DNA of 41,380 bases from Akkermansiaceae bacterium (GTDB lineage Bacteria > Verrucomicrobiota > Verrucomicrobiia > Verrucomicrobiales > Akkermansiaceae): assembly GCA_030725745.1 (NCBI GenBank), contig JANRFH010000052.1, positions 29,632 through 71,011 of the forward strand, in the 5' to 3' direction. Each line of letters starts with the position of its first letter. Position 1 is the stretch's first letter. The position numbers and the translations under genes were made by a program. Shown here in pieces: positions 1 to 8,985 of the stretch. The notes beneath the pieces were generated by a model. The model searched no databases and was not told the DNA's origin. It saw only the letters and a program-made list of their open reading frames with translations.

Positions 1-1158
1 ATGGAAGAGATTGAAGTGGCAGTGGTTGGTGGTGGGCCGGCGGGTCTGCGGGCGGCGGAGGTGGCTGCGGGGATGGGGAGACGCGTGGTGGTGTTTGATG
101 GCAAGCCATCGGTGGGGAGGAAGTTTCTGGTGGCGGGGAAAGGCGGGCTGAACCTGACGCACGGGGAGGATTTTGGTGATTTTGTGGAGAGGTATTCGGG
201 GGGCGGTGATTGGCACGGGATGCTCTCGGATTTCGATAACAAAGCGCTGCGGGAGTGGTGCGAGGGGCTGGGGCTGGAAACGTTTCAGGCAAGCAGCGGG
301 CGGGTGTATCCTAAGGCGCTGAAAGGCGCGCCGGTACTGCGGGCTTGGATTTCCCGGCTGAAGGAAATGGGTGTGGAGATTCGGGCGCGGCATTTGTGGG
401 AGGAGTTTTTACCGGGGAATGTGTTGCGTTTCGGGAACGGGGCGGAGGTGCGGGCGAAGGCGGTGGTGTTTGCGCTGGGTGGTGGGTCTTGGCCGAAGAC
501 GGGTTCGGATGGTGGATGGGTGCGTAAGTTTCTAGAAATGGGGATTTCGTGTGATGAGCTGCGTGCTTCGAACTGTGGATGGGAGTGCGATTGGCCGCAG
601 GAGGTAATTGATGCGGCGGAGGGGCTGCCGATTAAAAATATTTCTGCAAGTGCCGGAGGAAAGGTGGTTTCCGGGGAACTGATGATGACGCGCTATGGGC
701 TGGAAGGCGGGATTATTTATGCGCTGGGGCGCGAGTTGAGGGCGATGGAGAAGCCAGTGATTAAAATTGATTTAAAGCCGACGTTTTCAAAAGAAGACCT
801 GATGAGGAAACTCGGCCAAGGGCATGGGAATCTGCTGGAGCGTGCGACTCGGTGCTGGAAGCTGAGTGTTCCGGCGGCGGCGATCCTAGCTATGAAAAAT
901 TACGAGTCTGCCGAGGAGATTGCGGCGGAGGTGAAGACCTGTGCGATTCCGCTTAAAGGAACACGGCCTATTGAAGAGGCGATTTCTTCGGCGGGAGGGG
1001 TGTGCTGGGACGAACTGGATGAAAATCTCATGCTGAAAAAGTTTCCCGGTGTGTTCGTGTGCGGGGAAATGATTTCCTGGGACGCGCCGACGGGTGGGTA
1101 TTTGTTGCAGGGGGCGTTTTCTAGTGGGACTAGGGCGGGCGCTACTTCGGGGCGTTAG
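1..1158 (+). CDS. HI0933/TIGR03862-type FAD-dependent oxidoreductase
   Basis: Predicted cytosolic flavoprotein of 385 residues. It begins with a Rossmann FAD-binding motif (GGGPAG at residues 10-15), followed by the GRKFLVAGKGGLNLTH segment characteristic of the HI0933/YhiN group, and ends with the CGEMISWDAPTGGYLLQGAF segment that completes the FAD site. The length fits the TIGR03862 subfamily. The substrate of this family is not established. The ATG is the first base of the window, so a longer upstream start cannot be excluded, although the protein starts just where family members start. Its stop codon overlaps the stop of the convergent ankyrin gene. The third codon position is strongly biased to G, unlike uvrB or pheA in this window, which favour C. 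Confidence 0.85.
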   Translation: MEEIEVAVVGGGPAGLRAAEVAAGMGRRVVVFDGKPSVGRKFLVAGKGGLNLTHGEDFGDFVERYSGGGDWHGMLSDFDNKALREWCEGLGLETFQASSGRVYPKALKGAPVLRAWISRLKEMGVEIRARHLWEEFLPGNVLRFGNGAEVRAKAVVFALGGGSWPKTGSDGGWVRKFLEMGISCDELRASNCGWECDWPQEVIDAAEGLPIKNISASAGGKVVSGELMMTRYGLEGGIIYALGRELRAMEKPVIKIDLKPTFSKEDLMRKLGQGHGNLLERATRCWKLSVPAAAILAMKNYESAEEIAAEVKTCAIPLKGTRPIEEAISSAGGVCWDELDENLMLKKFPGVFVCGEMISWDAPTGGYLLQGAFSSGTRAGATSGR

Positions 1159-2513
1159 TAGGCCCCGGGACTGCCGCCTTTGTAATCAGAGGCAGGAGGT
1201 GGCGTGACGCCGTGGGAGAGCATGACTTCGGCGAGGGCGGCTTCGGCTTCGGCGATGGGGCGGAAGTTTCCGAAGCGATAGCCTTGGGTGATGACCAAGG
1301 GAGACCAGCCACGCTTGTTTTCCTTGTTCCAGATCTTGATGTCCGCCCCCTGCGAGTCGAGGTAGCGGATCATTTTTGGGAGGCCTTTGTAGGCGGCTCC
1401 GTGCATGGCGGTTTCGTCGTTCTTATCGACCGCGTTGATGTCTGCGCCGAGTTCGAGGAGGTAGGCGACGCATTCGAGGGCTTCCTTTTCTGAGCCTGCG
1501 TCTTCGCCGGGAGCATCGATGCCGACTCCGGCTGCTGCCATGAGTGGGGTTGTTCCGTCGCTGTTAGGGATAGTCGGATCTGCACCGACTTCGACGAGGG
1601 TTCTCAGGAGTGGTAGATCATCGGTGTGTGAAGCGAGGAAAAAGGGGGTGGCTCCGCTACGATTGAGTCTAGCACCGGCGCGGGCTTTAGTGATGTTCAG
1701 TCGAAGGTTTGGATCGGCGCCGCGTTTTACCAATTCTTTGACGAAGGAGAGGGTGTCTATGTTTCCGGTAATGGGAGGTGGGGGAGTGCCGTTAATGCTG
1801 TCGCCGCTTTCGGTTTTGCGAACGAAGACGAGGCTGTGGAGGGCGGACGCTCCAGAGCGCATGTCGTTGGGATCGGCTCCGGCTTCGATGAGATCGAGTG
1901 CGAGATCGAGGTGGCCGTTCTCGACTGCGAGGATGAAAGCGGATGTGCCATTGCGGAGGTTTCTGCCTCTTCCTTTTTCTTTGGAGACAGCTTTGACATC
2001 TGCTCCAGCGGCGAGGAGTGCTTGGACGGTTTCGGTATGACCGGCGCGGACGGCGAAGAAGATGGGTGTGAAGCCCGAGGGGAGTGGTGATTTGAAATCC
2101 GCTCCGGCGGCGATGAGGGTTTTGACCACATCGGTATGGCCAGCGGCGGATGCCCACATGATGGCGGTTTGTTTCTTCCTGTCGGTGTCTTGGTGTTCTG
2201 CTCCTGCTGTTAGAAGTTGTGTTACTGATAGGTTGTCACCGGTGCGGGCGGCGATCATGAGGGCGGTTTCGCCGCCGTTCATGGTGGCGTGGATGTCGGC
2301 TCCTGCGGTGATGAGGGCTTTCACCATCTCCGGGTTACCATTTGTGCATGCTAGTGCGAGAGGAGTGACTCCGTAGCGATTTTTCTCAGAAGGATCAGCG
2401 CCTGACTTTAGTAGCTCCGTGACGGCTGTGGTGTCATCGGAGTAGGCGGCATCGATCAGCCCTGCTTTGGTGGTGGCGAGGGAAGCGATGAGAAAAAATA
2501 CGCAGCGGATCAT
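1155..2513 (-). CDS. Secreted ankyrin-repeat protein
   Basis: A 452-residue protein with an N-terminal signal peptide (MIRCVFFLIASLATTKA) followed almost entirely by ankyrin repeats of about 33 residues, recognisable by recurring G-x-TPL-x-x-A and AGAD segments (for example GVTPLALACTNGN, GETALMIAART, GFTPIFFAVRAGH, GTTPLMAAA, NDETAMHGAAYKG). Ankyrin arrays bind other proteins, and no catalytic domain is visible. The signal peptide implies a periplasmic or exported location. The start ATG overlaps the stop of the upstream DUF1552 gene by 4 nt, so the two are probably translationally coupled and this protein is the third member of the DUF1592-DUF1552 operon. Its partner is unknown. Confidence 0.88.
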   Translation of the reverse strand: MIRCVFFLIASLATTKAGLIDAAYSDDTTAVTELLKSGADPSEKNRYGVTPLALACTNGNPEMVKALITAGADIHATMNGGETALMIAARTGDNLSVTQLLTAGAEHQDTDRKKQTAIMWASAAGHTDVVKTLIAAGADFKSPLPSGFTPIFFAVRAGHTETVQALLAAGADVKAVSKEKGRGRNLRNGTSAFILAVENGHLDLALDLIEAGADPNDMRSGASALHSLVFVRKTESGDSINGTPPPPITGNIDTLSFVKELVKRGADPNLRLNITKARAGARLNRSGATPFFLASHTDDLPLLRTLVEVGADPTIPNSDGTTPLMAAAGVGIDAPGEDAGSEKEALECVAYLLELGADINAVDKNDETAMHGAAYKGLPKMIRYLDSQGADIKIWNKENKRGWSPLVITQGYRFGNFRPIAEAEAALAEVMLSHGVTPPPASDYKGGSPGAY

Positions 2514-3853
2514 ATGTCTAGGGCGCGTCCGAGGTCTTCGAGCTTGCCGTTACTATCGCCGAACTTTTCAAGCTGAACGCCTGCTTTGTCGAGAAGGGTG
2601 AGGTGGAGGTTGGCGAGTGGTGTGGGCTCATCGTAGCGGATGTGCCTGCCGCCTTTCATGCCTCCTGCTGCACCGCCTGCGACGAGGATGGGGAGGTTTG
2701 AGTGGTCGTGTAGGTTGGGATTTCCCATGCCGCTACCGTAGAGGAAAAGGGAGTTGTCGAGCAGGCTGCCGGTGCCATCTGGAGTGGCCTGCATTTTTTC
2801 GAGGAACTCGGCGAAGAGCGATACGTGGAAGCGATTGATCTTTGCGATGCGGGCGATTTTTTCCGGGTCGTTTCCGTGGTGGGAAAGTGGATGGTGCGGA
2901 TCGTTGACGCCGATTTCCGGGTAGGTGCGGTTGCTGGTTTCGCGAGCGAGCTGGAAGGTGGTGACGCGTGTGATATCGCCTTGGAAAGCGAGGAGCTGAA
3001 GCTCGAACATCAGGCGCGCGTGGTCTGCATAGGCTGCTGGGACGCCGGTGGGGCGGTCGAGGTCTGGGAGTGGGTTATCGCGGACGTCTGCTTCGGCTTG
3101 TTGGATGCGGCGTTCCACTTCGCGGACGGCGGTGAGGTATTCGTCGATGCGTGAGCGATCTGCGGCACCGAGTTTATGTTTCAGGCGGGAGAGGTCTGAG
3201 CCGACGGAATCGAGGAGGCTTGCGCGTTTTTTGATGTCTGCACGGCGCTCGGCAGGGGTTCCACCATCGCCGAAGAGGGTTTCAAAAATGAGGCGCGGAT
3301 GTGCTTCTGCGGGAAGCGGGGTGGTGGGGTCTGCCCATGAAAGGTTGTTCTGGTAAACGCAGGCGTAGCCGTTGTCGCACTGGCCGACGGTCTGCATGAG
3401 ATCCATGGACATTTCGAGGGACGGAAGCTGTGTTGCGCGGCCGATGTGCTTCGCGGCGATCTGATCGACTGTGGTGCCGAGGAAATAGTCGGAGCTTTCG
3501 GTTTGTTTGGCGCGGGCGGCGCTGAGGAAGGCGGAGTTTGAGGTGGCGTGTGTGCCGGGGTAGGCGGGGCCGAGTTCGAGATTGGTGAGGACGGTGATTT
3601 TGTCTTTCACGGACTCGAGTGGTTCGAGCGATGGGGAGAGTTTGCCGAGTTTCCCGCTGCCTTCGGGAGTCCAGCGATTGATGTCGCCGCCCATGGGCAT
3701 GAAGACGAAGCCGAGTCGCTTGACTGGAGTGGCGGCGGTGAGTGTGGAGGCTGATGCGGCTGGGATCATTGCATCGAGCAGGGGGAGCGCGACGGTGGCT
3801 CCCATGCCGCGGAGGAAGGTGCGGCGATCGAGGTTTTTCTTAGTCAGGTACAT
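2510..3853 (-). CDS. DUF1552 family protein with Tat signal
   Basis: A 447-residue protein whose N-terminus carries a twin-arginine-type signal (DRRTFLRGMGATVALPLLDA), so it should be exported folded. The body matches the DUF1552 family of Planctomycetota and Verrucomicrobiota: the FVFMPMGGDINRWTPEG start of the mature domain, a central helical part around SRIDEYLTAVREVERRI, and a C-terminal region with LYGSGMGNPNLHDHSNLPIL that resembles the alkaline-phosphatase-like fold of DUF1501/DUF1552 proteins. Function is unknown. The gene overlaps the DUF1592 gene upstream by 14 nt and the ankyrin gene downstream by 4 nt, so the three form a tight operon. Confidence 0.88.
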   Translation of the reverse strand: MYLTKKNLDRRTFLRGMGATVALPLLDAMIPAASASTLTAATPVKRLGFVFMPMGGDINRWTPEGSGKLGKLSPSLEPLESVKDKITVLTNLELGPAYPGTHATSNSAFLSAARAKQTESSDYFLGTTVDQIAAKHIGRATQLPSLEMSMDLMQTVGQCDNGYACVYQNNLSWADPTTPLPAEAHPRLIFETLFGDGGTPAERRADIKKRASLLDSVGSDLSRLKHKLGAADRSRIDEYLTAVREVERRIQQAEADVRDNPLPDLDRPTGVPAAYADHARLMFELQLLAFQGDITRVTTFQLARETSNRTYPEIGVNDPHHPLSHHGNDPEKIARIAKINRFHVSLFAEFLEKMQATPDGTGSLLDNSLFLYGSGMGNPNLHDHSNLPILVAGGAAGGMKGGRHIRYDEPTPLANLHLTLLDKAGVQLEKFGDSNGKLEDLGRALDI

Positions 3854-6200
3854 GGCATTTTTTCATGGTGAAAGGGACGCTGGATACGACCCCGGTGATG
3901 ATTTCGGAAAATTGGTAACCGGATGGCTCGGCATCGCGGAGAATGCGGCGGACGGCAGGCATATCTGAGGCTTCGAGGCCGCGACCGAGGGCGTAGGTGA
4001 GAAGCTTTTCAGTGAGGGTGCGGGCGAAAAGATCCGGGCGGTCGAGGAGGGCTTTTTCCATGCCGTCGGTGCCGGTGAAGAGGCTGCCATCTGGGAGGCC
4101 GCCTGAGGAATCGACGGGGGAGGCTCCTTCCATTTCGCGCCAGCGGCCTACGGCATCAAAGTTTTCCAGGGCGAAGCCGGGAGGATCCATGAGGTTGTGG
4201 CAGGTGGCGCAGGATTTGCTTTCGCGGTGCTTTCCTAGGCGCTCGCGCATGGGTAGATCTGCGGAGACGGAGACATCTTCGAGGGATGGAATATCGGCTG
4301 GAGGTGGTGGGGTGGGGGTGCCGATAATGTTTTCCAATACCCAGTTCCCGCGCAGGACAGGGGAGGTGCGGTTTGCGTAGGAGGTGACGGTGAGGATGGA
4401 GCCTTGGCGGAGGAGGCCGCCGCGATTGGTGCCTTCGGCGAGTTTTACTTTGCGGAAGCGGCTGCCGTAAATACCAGGGATGCCGTAGTGAGCGGCGAGG
4501 CGTTGGTTGAGGAAGGTGTAGTCTGCGGTGATGAGGTCGATAATGCTGCGGTCTTCATCGACGATGCTTTGGAAAAGGAGTTCCGTTTCGCGGCGGAAGG
4601 CTTCGCGGAGGTTGTCATCGAAGTCTGGGAATAGGCGGAGGTCGGGGCTGACGGCGGCGAGGTTGCGGATGTGAAGCCACTGGCTGGCGAAATTTGTAGA
4701 GAGAGCCTCGGAGCGCGGATCGGCGAGCATGCGGCGGATCTGGGCTTGCATGTTTTTCTGGTCGGACAGTTTCCCTGCTTCCGCGAGATCGAGGAGTTCG
4801 GTATCAGGTAGGCTGCTCCAGAGGAAATAGGAGAGGCGGGAGGCGAGTGCGAAATCACCAATGGGAAGGACATCGCCGGGTTTTGCGTCGGAAGGATCGG
4901 TTTCGATACGGAAAAGGAAATTTGGGCTGACGAGGACTGCGGAAAGGGCGTCTTCTATGCCTTTTTCGAAGCCACCAGAGGCTAGGCCTTCTTTGAAAAA
5001 CTCTATGGGGCTGGTGAAATCTTCTTCGGTGACGGTGCGGCGGTAGGCGATGCGCATGAGGGAGCCTAGGATTTTTCGGGCGCGTTCTTCATCGCTGCCA
5101 TCGGCTTCTATTTCGCGCCATGGCCAGGTCGCTTTGGCAGTTGTTTCCTGCTCAATGGGGCCGAGGATGGAAATCTGGTAAATGGCGGGTGAGAGGCGGG
5201 GGTGGCGGTGGACATTGAAGCGCGCCTGATAGGGTTCACGCATGTCTTCGGAGAGTGATTTTGACCCTTCGATAAAAGTGGCTCCGAACTGGCGGGTGCC
5301 TGCCTCTACCTTGATGCGTGTGTTGAGGTGGGCGTCGATTTCGTCATAATCGATGGTTCCTTTCGGTCTTTTGATCGAAAAGCTGGATTGTGTTTCACCA
5401 TCAACGAGGATCTCCATGGTGTGTGTGCCATTTAATCCTTCGACGACTTCATTTCGGTCGCGGGTGAGGCGGACGCTGACTTCGTATTCACCTGTGGCGG
5501 GAAAAGTGTGTGGGATGACCGTGCCGCCACGGGTGCCGGGTGGAAGTCCCTCAATGTGCTCTTCCTGGGTGCGGTCGGCAGGGAGGCGGATGATGCGGAC
5601 GCGGGGCGATCCTTGTTCACCCCCGACGGCGATGCGGGAGATCTTGCGGGCGGCGTCGATGTAGCGGTTGAGAAGTGTAGGTGAGAGGCTGCCGATAGTG
5701 ATGTTGTCGAAGCCGTGGCTGGATTCGTCTTTTGGGAGTAGCTCGGAAACGTCGATTTCTACGCCGAGGAGGTCGCGGATCGCGTTTCCGTATTCTGTGC
5801 GCGTCATGCGGCGCAGGGGCTCGGCGTGGCCGGGGTCGGGATTTTCTGCGGCGATGGAATCGAGGTAATCTTCGAGCAGTTTCACCGTGGAGGCATATTC
5901 CGTTTCCTCAGGACGGTATTTTTCATCCATTGGGGGCATCTGGCGGGAGTCGATGCGGAGGATGATGTGTTCCCAGATCTCAGGGTGTTTTGCGATGTTG
6001 TCGGTGGAAATTTTTTCGAGGTCTAGCCCGCCTTTTTTGATGCCTCCGTCGTGGCAATCGATGCAGTAATTTTCGAGGAAATTGTGCATGAGTAGACCCT
6101 CGGCACAAACGGTAGAGCTTGCACAAAATAGGAGAGTCCCGATGACGGGAATCAAGGTCTGTGGGTTTTTCTTCAAGGGAATCCTTGGATGGATCTTCAA
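3840..6200 (-). CDS. PSD-cytochrome / DUF1587-1595-1592-1588-1585 protein
   Basis: A 786-residue exported protein with the standard multi-domain arrangement of this family. It has a signal peptide (residues about 12-33), a PSD cytochrome-c-like domain with CIDCH at 46-50, DUF1587 (LRRMTRTEYGNAIRDLLG), DUF1595, DUF1592 (ALASRLSYFLWSSLPDTELL), DUF1588 with a second CATCH motif at 664-668, and DUF1585 at the C-terminus. Two CxxCH motifs suggest covalent haem, hence periplasmic redox chemistry, but the substrate is unknown. No ATG fits: the reading frame starts at TTG (6200-6198) preceded by GAGG with 5-nt spacing, and the next Met would remove the signal peptide. A hairpin covers this ribosome-binding site. 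It is first in the operon with the DUF1552 and ankyrin genes. Confidence 0.88.
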   Translation of the reverse strand: MKIHPRIPLKKNPQTLIPVIGTLLFCASSTVCAEGLLMHNFLENYCIDCHDGGIKKGGLDLEKISTDNIAKHPEIWEHIILRIDSRQMPPMDEKYRPEETEYASTVKLLEDYLDSIAAENPDPGHAEPLRRMTRTEYGNAIRDLLGVEIDVSELLPKDESSHGFDNITIGSLSPTLLNRYIDAARKISRIAVGGEQGSPRVRIIRLPADRTQEEHIEGLPPGTRGGTVIPHTFPATGEYEVSVRLTRDRNEVVEGLNGTHTMEILVDGETQSSFSIKRPKGTIDYDEIDAHLNTRIKVEAGTRQFGATFIEGSKSLSEDMREPYQARFNVHRHPRLSPAIYQISILGPIEQETTAKATWPWREIEADGSDEERARKILGSLMRIAYRRTVTEEDFTSPIEFFKEGLASGGFEKGIEDALSAVLVSPNFLFRIETDPSDAKPGDVLPIGDFALASRLSYFLWSSLPDTELLDLAEAGKLSDQKNMQAQIRRMLADPRSEALSTNFASQWLHIRNLAAVSPDLRLFPDFDDNLREAFRRETELLFQSIVDEDRSIIDLITADYTFLNQRLAAHYGIPGIYGSRFRKVKLAEGTNRGGLLRQGSILTVTSYANRTSPVLRGNWVLENIIGTPTPPPPADIPSLEDVSVSADLPMRERLGKHRESKSCATCHNLMDPPGFALENFDAVGRWREMEGASPVDSSGGLPDGSLFTGTDGMEKALLDRPDLFARTLTEKLLTYALGRGLEASDMPAVRRILRDAEPSGYQFSEIITGVVSSVPFTMKKCHVPD

Positions 6201-6201
6201 G

Positions 6202-6225
6202 TATACCTCGAGTTTCGGAGGTATA
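6202..6225 (-). promoter_or_regulatory. Hairpin sequestering the Shine-Dalgarno site of the DUF1592 gene
   Basis: On the minus strand, TATACCTC (6225-6218) and GAGGTATA (6209-6202) form a perfect 8-bp stem with an 8-nt loop. The 3' arm contains GAGG, the only Shine-Dalgarno-like sequence before the TTG start at 6200. In the mRNA the stem would hide the ribosome-binding site, as in RNA thermometers or translational switches. The pairing is seen directly, while regulation is inferred. Confidence 0.45.
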
Positions 6226-6297
6226 TTTCAAGGAAATATGCATATTGGAATACTTCCTCCGTGGGATGATGGCAAACCATCATTCGGTAGCCGGAGA

Positions 6298-7665
6298 TTA
6301 TCTCTGGATGAGGAAGATTCTTTGCTCTCGGTAGGTAATCACGGCATCCAGCTCCCGCATGAAATCGGCTCCGAAGAGTCCGACGTAGCCGAGATCGCCG
6401 TCTGGATCGAAGCGGTTAAGATCTGTAGCTAGCACTTGACGGTTAGTTAGGAGAGCGTCGCCCATGGTGAGTTTCGCGATAATGGCAACGGCGGCAGGGG
6501 CTTTTCCGCCGATGCCTTGGACAAATTGATTCATCTCGCCGACCTCACAACCGTTATCGTTGGCTGCTTTGAGGTGTAGCAGGCTGCTGTCCGCTCCGGT
6601 ATCGATGAGAAAGGTGGCTTCGTTGTCATTGAGGGTGCCGTCCACAAAGATGTGGTTCCCCTCACGCGTGTATTCGAAGGATTGGTATTTCCGCAAAACG
6701 AGTAATTCTTGGATGGTAAGGCTCTGGCAGTGCTTAAGAAAATAGGCAGATTCCTCGCTCCAGTCGTTTGCGTATTTTGCGTCTTCGGGGATGAGTCGGG
6801 CGATGGGGAGCTGCAGCTCCTTTCCTTCGACGAGCAGGAGGGTGATCACGGTGGGGGTTTTTGATTTGATCTCCCCGCGGTAAACCTTTTTATCGAGTGT
6901 CTTGAAGAGCCTGAATGCGAGATTTGCGTCATCTGTTGCATCCACCTCTGCGGCTGCCGATTTATCGGGACGGAGGAAAATTTGCCTCTCAGGGTATGAA
7001 ATCACGGCGTCGAGCTGGCTCATGATATCAGCGCCGAGGATGGCTTGCATGCGTAGGGTCGAGGGGTCTTCCAAGCCGTTGGTTAGATCCGTGGCAAGTA
7101 TGGTGGCGCCTTTGAAAGTGGATTCTCCGAAGGAGATGGTGGGGACATCGGTGAAGGCGGCAGGTGCCTGACCGGCGACGCCGTAGATGATCTGATCTAG
7201 CTCTCCGACCTCGCATCCGGCCTCCTTGGCGAAGGGAATGTGGAGAAGGCTGGTGCTTGCCCCGGTATCGATGAGGAACGCTCCTTCCTTTCCGTTGAGC
7301 TTCCCGTCGATCAGGATCGAGTTCCCATCGAGGCGGAAATCGAAGGGCTCGTAGCCTCTGAGTTCCAGCACTTGGCGTACGGTAAGATTTTGGCATTTTG
7401 CCAGAAAGAGCGCCTTTTCCTTGTTCCAAGAGGCGACGTATTTCCGATCTTCCGGGCTCAGGTTGGTGAGAGGCACGGTGGCGCGGTCGCCGTTACTGAG
7501 GAGGAGGGTTGCGCTTTCGTCGGCCTTGTCGATGAGCACTGCTTGGATGACCTTTCCGTTGCTGCCAGTGAAGTCACGGTAGCCATCGTCGGCCGCAAGC
7601 CTTCCGCCCGTGATGACTGAAAGCAAGAGGATGGCGGCGGTAAGGGTAGCGGGTCTGAGGTTCAT
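6298..7665 (-). CDS. Tandem SHD1 + retropepsin-like aspartyl protease protein
   Basis: A 455-residue exported protein built from two copies of the same module. Residues about 1-25 are a signal peptide. SHD1-like domain 1 (28-80) is followed by retropepsin-like domain 1 with FLIDTGASTSLLH (DTG at 133-135). SHD1-like domain 2 (250-302) is followed by retropepsin-like domain 2 with FLIDTGADSSLLH (DTG at 355-357). Each half also shares CEVGE, a GxxGxAPAA stretch, LATDL, GAD-M and LDAVI-Y. One chain therefore carries both aspartates needed for a pepsin-like active site, so it may be a single-chain aspartic peptidase acting in the periplasm. No Ala/Ser replacement of the Asp is seen. It lies 7 bp downstream of another SHD1 gene, probably co-transcribed. 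Confidence 0.85.
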   Translation of the reverse strand: MNLRPATLTAAILLLSVITGGRLAADDGYRDFTGSNGKVIQAVLIDKADESATLLLSNGDRATVPLTNLSPEDRKYVASWNKEKALFLAKCQNLTVRQVLELRGYEPFDFRLDGNSILIDGKLNGKEGAFLIDTGASTSLLHIPFAKEAGCEVGELDQIIYGVAGQAPAAFTDVPTISFGESTFKGATILATDLTNGLEDPSTLRMQAILGADIMSQLDAVISYPERQIFLRPDKSAAAEVDATDDANLAFRLFKTLDKKVYRGEIKSKTPTVITLLLVEGKELQLPIARLIPEDAKYANDWSEESAYFLKHCQSLTIQELLVLRKYQSFEYTREGNHIFVDGTLNDNEATFLIDTGADSSLLHLKAANDNGCEVGEMNQFVQGIGGKAPAAVAIIAKLTMGDALLTNRQVLATDLNRFDPDGDLGYVGLFGADFMRELDAVITYREQRIFLIQR

Positions 7666-7672
7666 GGTAAGA

Positions 7673-8953
7673 CTATCTAAAATCGTTGCTGGTGACGTAT
7701 TCCTTCCAATCCGCGTTCAGGGCTTCGACGCTGTCAAAGCCGAAGATTTTCGCGATTTCGACGGGAAGGGGGATCTGGTTTGAAGATTCGATGCGGCGGA
7801 TCATCGTCGCATAGGCGTTGAGTCGCTTCGGGGTGCTTTGCATGTAGGAGGCGAAGGAGTAGAGGAGGACTAGCTGCGCAGGCTCGAGCCCCTCGGCAGT
7901 CCATTCCAGCATGGGTTCGAGTTCAACTTCGACAGTTCCTTTGCGAATGGCCTTCTTCAATTCACGTGGCCACGAGCTGCCGTCGTCGAATCCACGTGCG
8001 GAGCTGAAATCGTCTACTCCAGGTTCAGTGGGGGAGAGTAGCTGGGTTTCGCTTTCCCCGCCGAGTGAGATCTCCTTGTAATAGGAATGACCAGTGACGA
8101 GGGCGAAGTATCCTTTGCCTCCAAATGAGGTGACGCCTCCCATCTGTTTGGAGAGAAGTGCTCCAGAAATACAATAGATCTGGAAGGGGCGCATGGGTTT
8201 CTTGAAGCGCTCCGTTCTGGTGACATTGAAGACGACCGCTCTAGGCTGGAGGACATATTTGTCGCTCATTTCCGGGCTAATGATAATAGATGTAGAGCCT
8301 ACCTTGTCCCAAGAAAATTTGAAGTTTTCAAGCCTGGTATTGTCTCCCTGTGCGGCAAGCTTGCCTTCGTACCATTTGCCCAACTGCGTATAGATCTCAC
8401 GGTTTTCGACGGCAAAAATGACCATCTTGGTGTCAGCCCAGTCGCGCCGGAAATTCATGTGCTGGAAACTCATCCCGTGCCAGAGTCTCTCGGCGGTTTC
8501 GGCAACTGCATCACCTTTGACGTCACCTGCGGTGGCAATGATGAAATGCTCGCTTTCTGTGAGATCGAACATCGTCTCGAACTCGTCATCAAGAAGGAAG
8601 GACTGGTCATCGATCTTATTGATCGTCTTAGAATCGATCCTCGCTTGGGTTTCTGGTTCGCCGAGATCACCTGTAGAAAGTATGGAAGGATCTGCACCGG
8701 AGTATTCGACGAGGTATTGACGGTCGGCCAGGCTCAGATCCTCGATGTCCAGTTTGATCTGCTTTGCTTCTTTGGTAACGAGGGTTGCTGATGATGCATC
8801 AGCCGCCAGAAGCTCAGCCTCAATAGTGGTACCCTGCCTAGAAGTCCAGATGCGTGATTCGGCGGCATTGCCGAATGCAAGAAGTGAAAAACTCAGGGCT
8901 ATTACTAACCCGACCCCGCCGACCCCGCGATAGATGAAATCTTGCATGAGCAA
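7673..8953 (-). CDS. Exported SHD1-domain protein of unknown function
   Basis: A 426-residue protein with a signal peptide (hydrophobic to about residue 31) and an N-terminal SHD1-like domain (RIWTSRQGTTIEAELLAADA through LSLADRQYLVEY), the domain also found twice in the next gene. The central part (SEHFIIATAGDVKG, then ETAERLWHGM and KMVIFAVENREIYTQLGKWY) resembles the non-catalytic parts of DUF1570-type secreted proteins, but no HExxH metalloprotease motif is present, so peptidase activity is not supported. The start at 8953 (MLMQ) could instead be the Met two codons on. It is first in a two-gene unit with the tandem retropepsin gene. Confidence 0.75.
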   Translation of the reverse strand: MLMQDFIYRGVGGVGLVIALSFSLLAFGNAAESRIWTSRQGTTIEAELLAADASSATLVTKEAKQIKLDIEDLSLADRQYLVEYSGADPSILSTGDLGEPETQARIDSKTINKIDDQSFLLDDEFETMFDLTESEHFIIATAGDVKGDAVAETAERLWHGMSFQHMNFRRDWADTKMVIFAVENREIYTQLGKWYEGKLAAQGDNTRLENFKFSWDKVGSTSIIISPEMSDKYVLQPRAVVFNVTRTERFKKPMRPFQIYCISGALLSKQMGGVTSFGGKGYFALVTGHSYYKEISLGGESETQLLSPTEPGVDDFSSARGFDDGSSWPRELKKAIRKGTVEVELEPMLEWTAEGLEPAQLVLLYSFASYMQSTPKRLNAYATMIRRIESSNQIPLPVEIAKIFGFDSVEALNADWKEYVTSNDFR

Positions 8954-8985
8954 GAGGTAGGTGGCGGGGTGCGCGGGATCAATGC

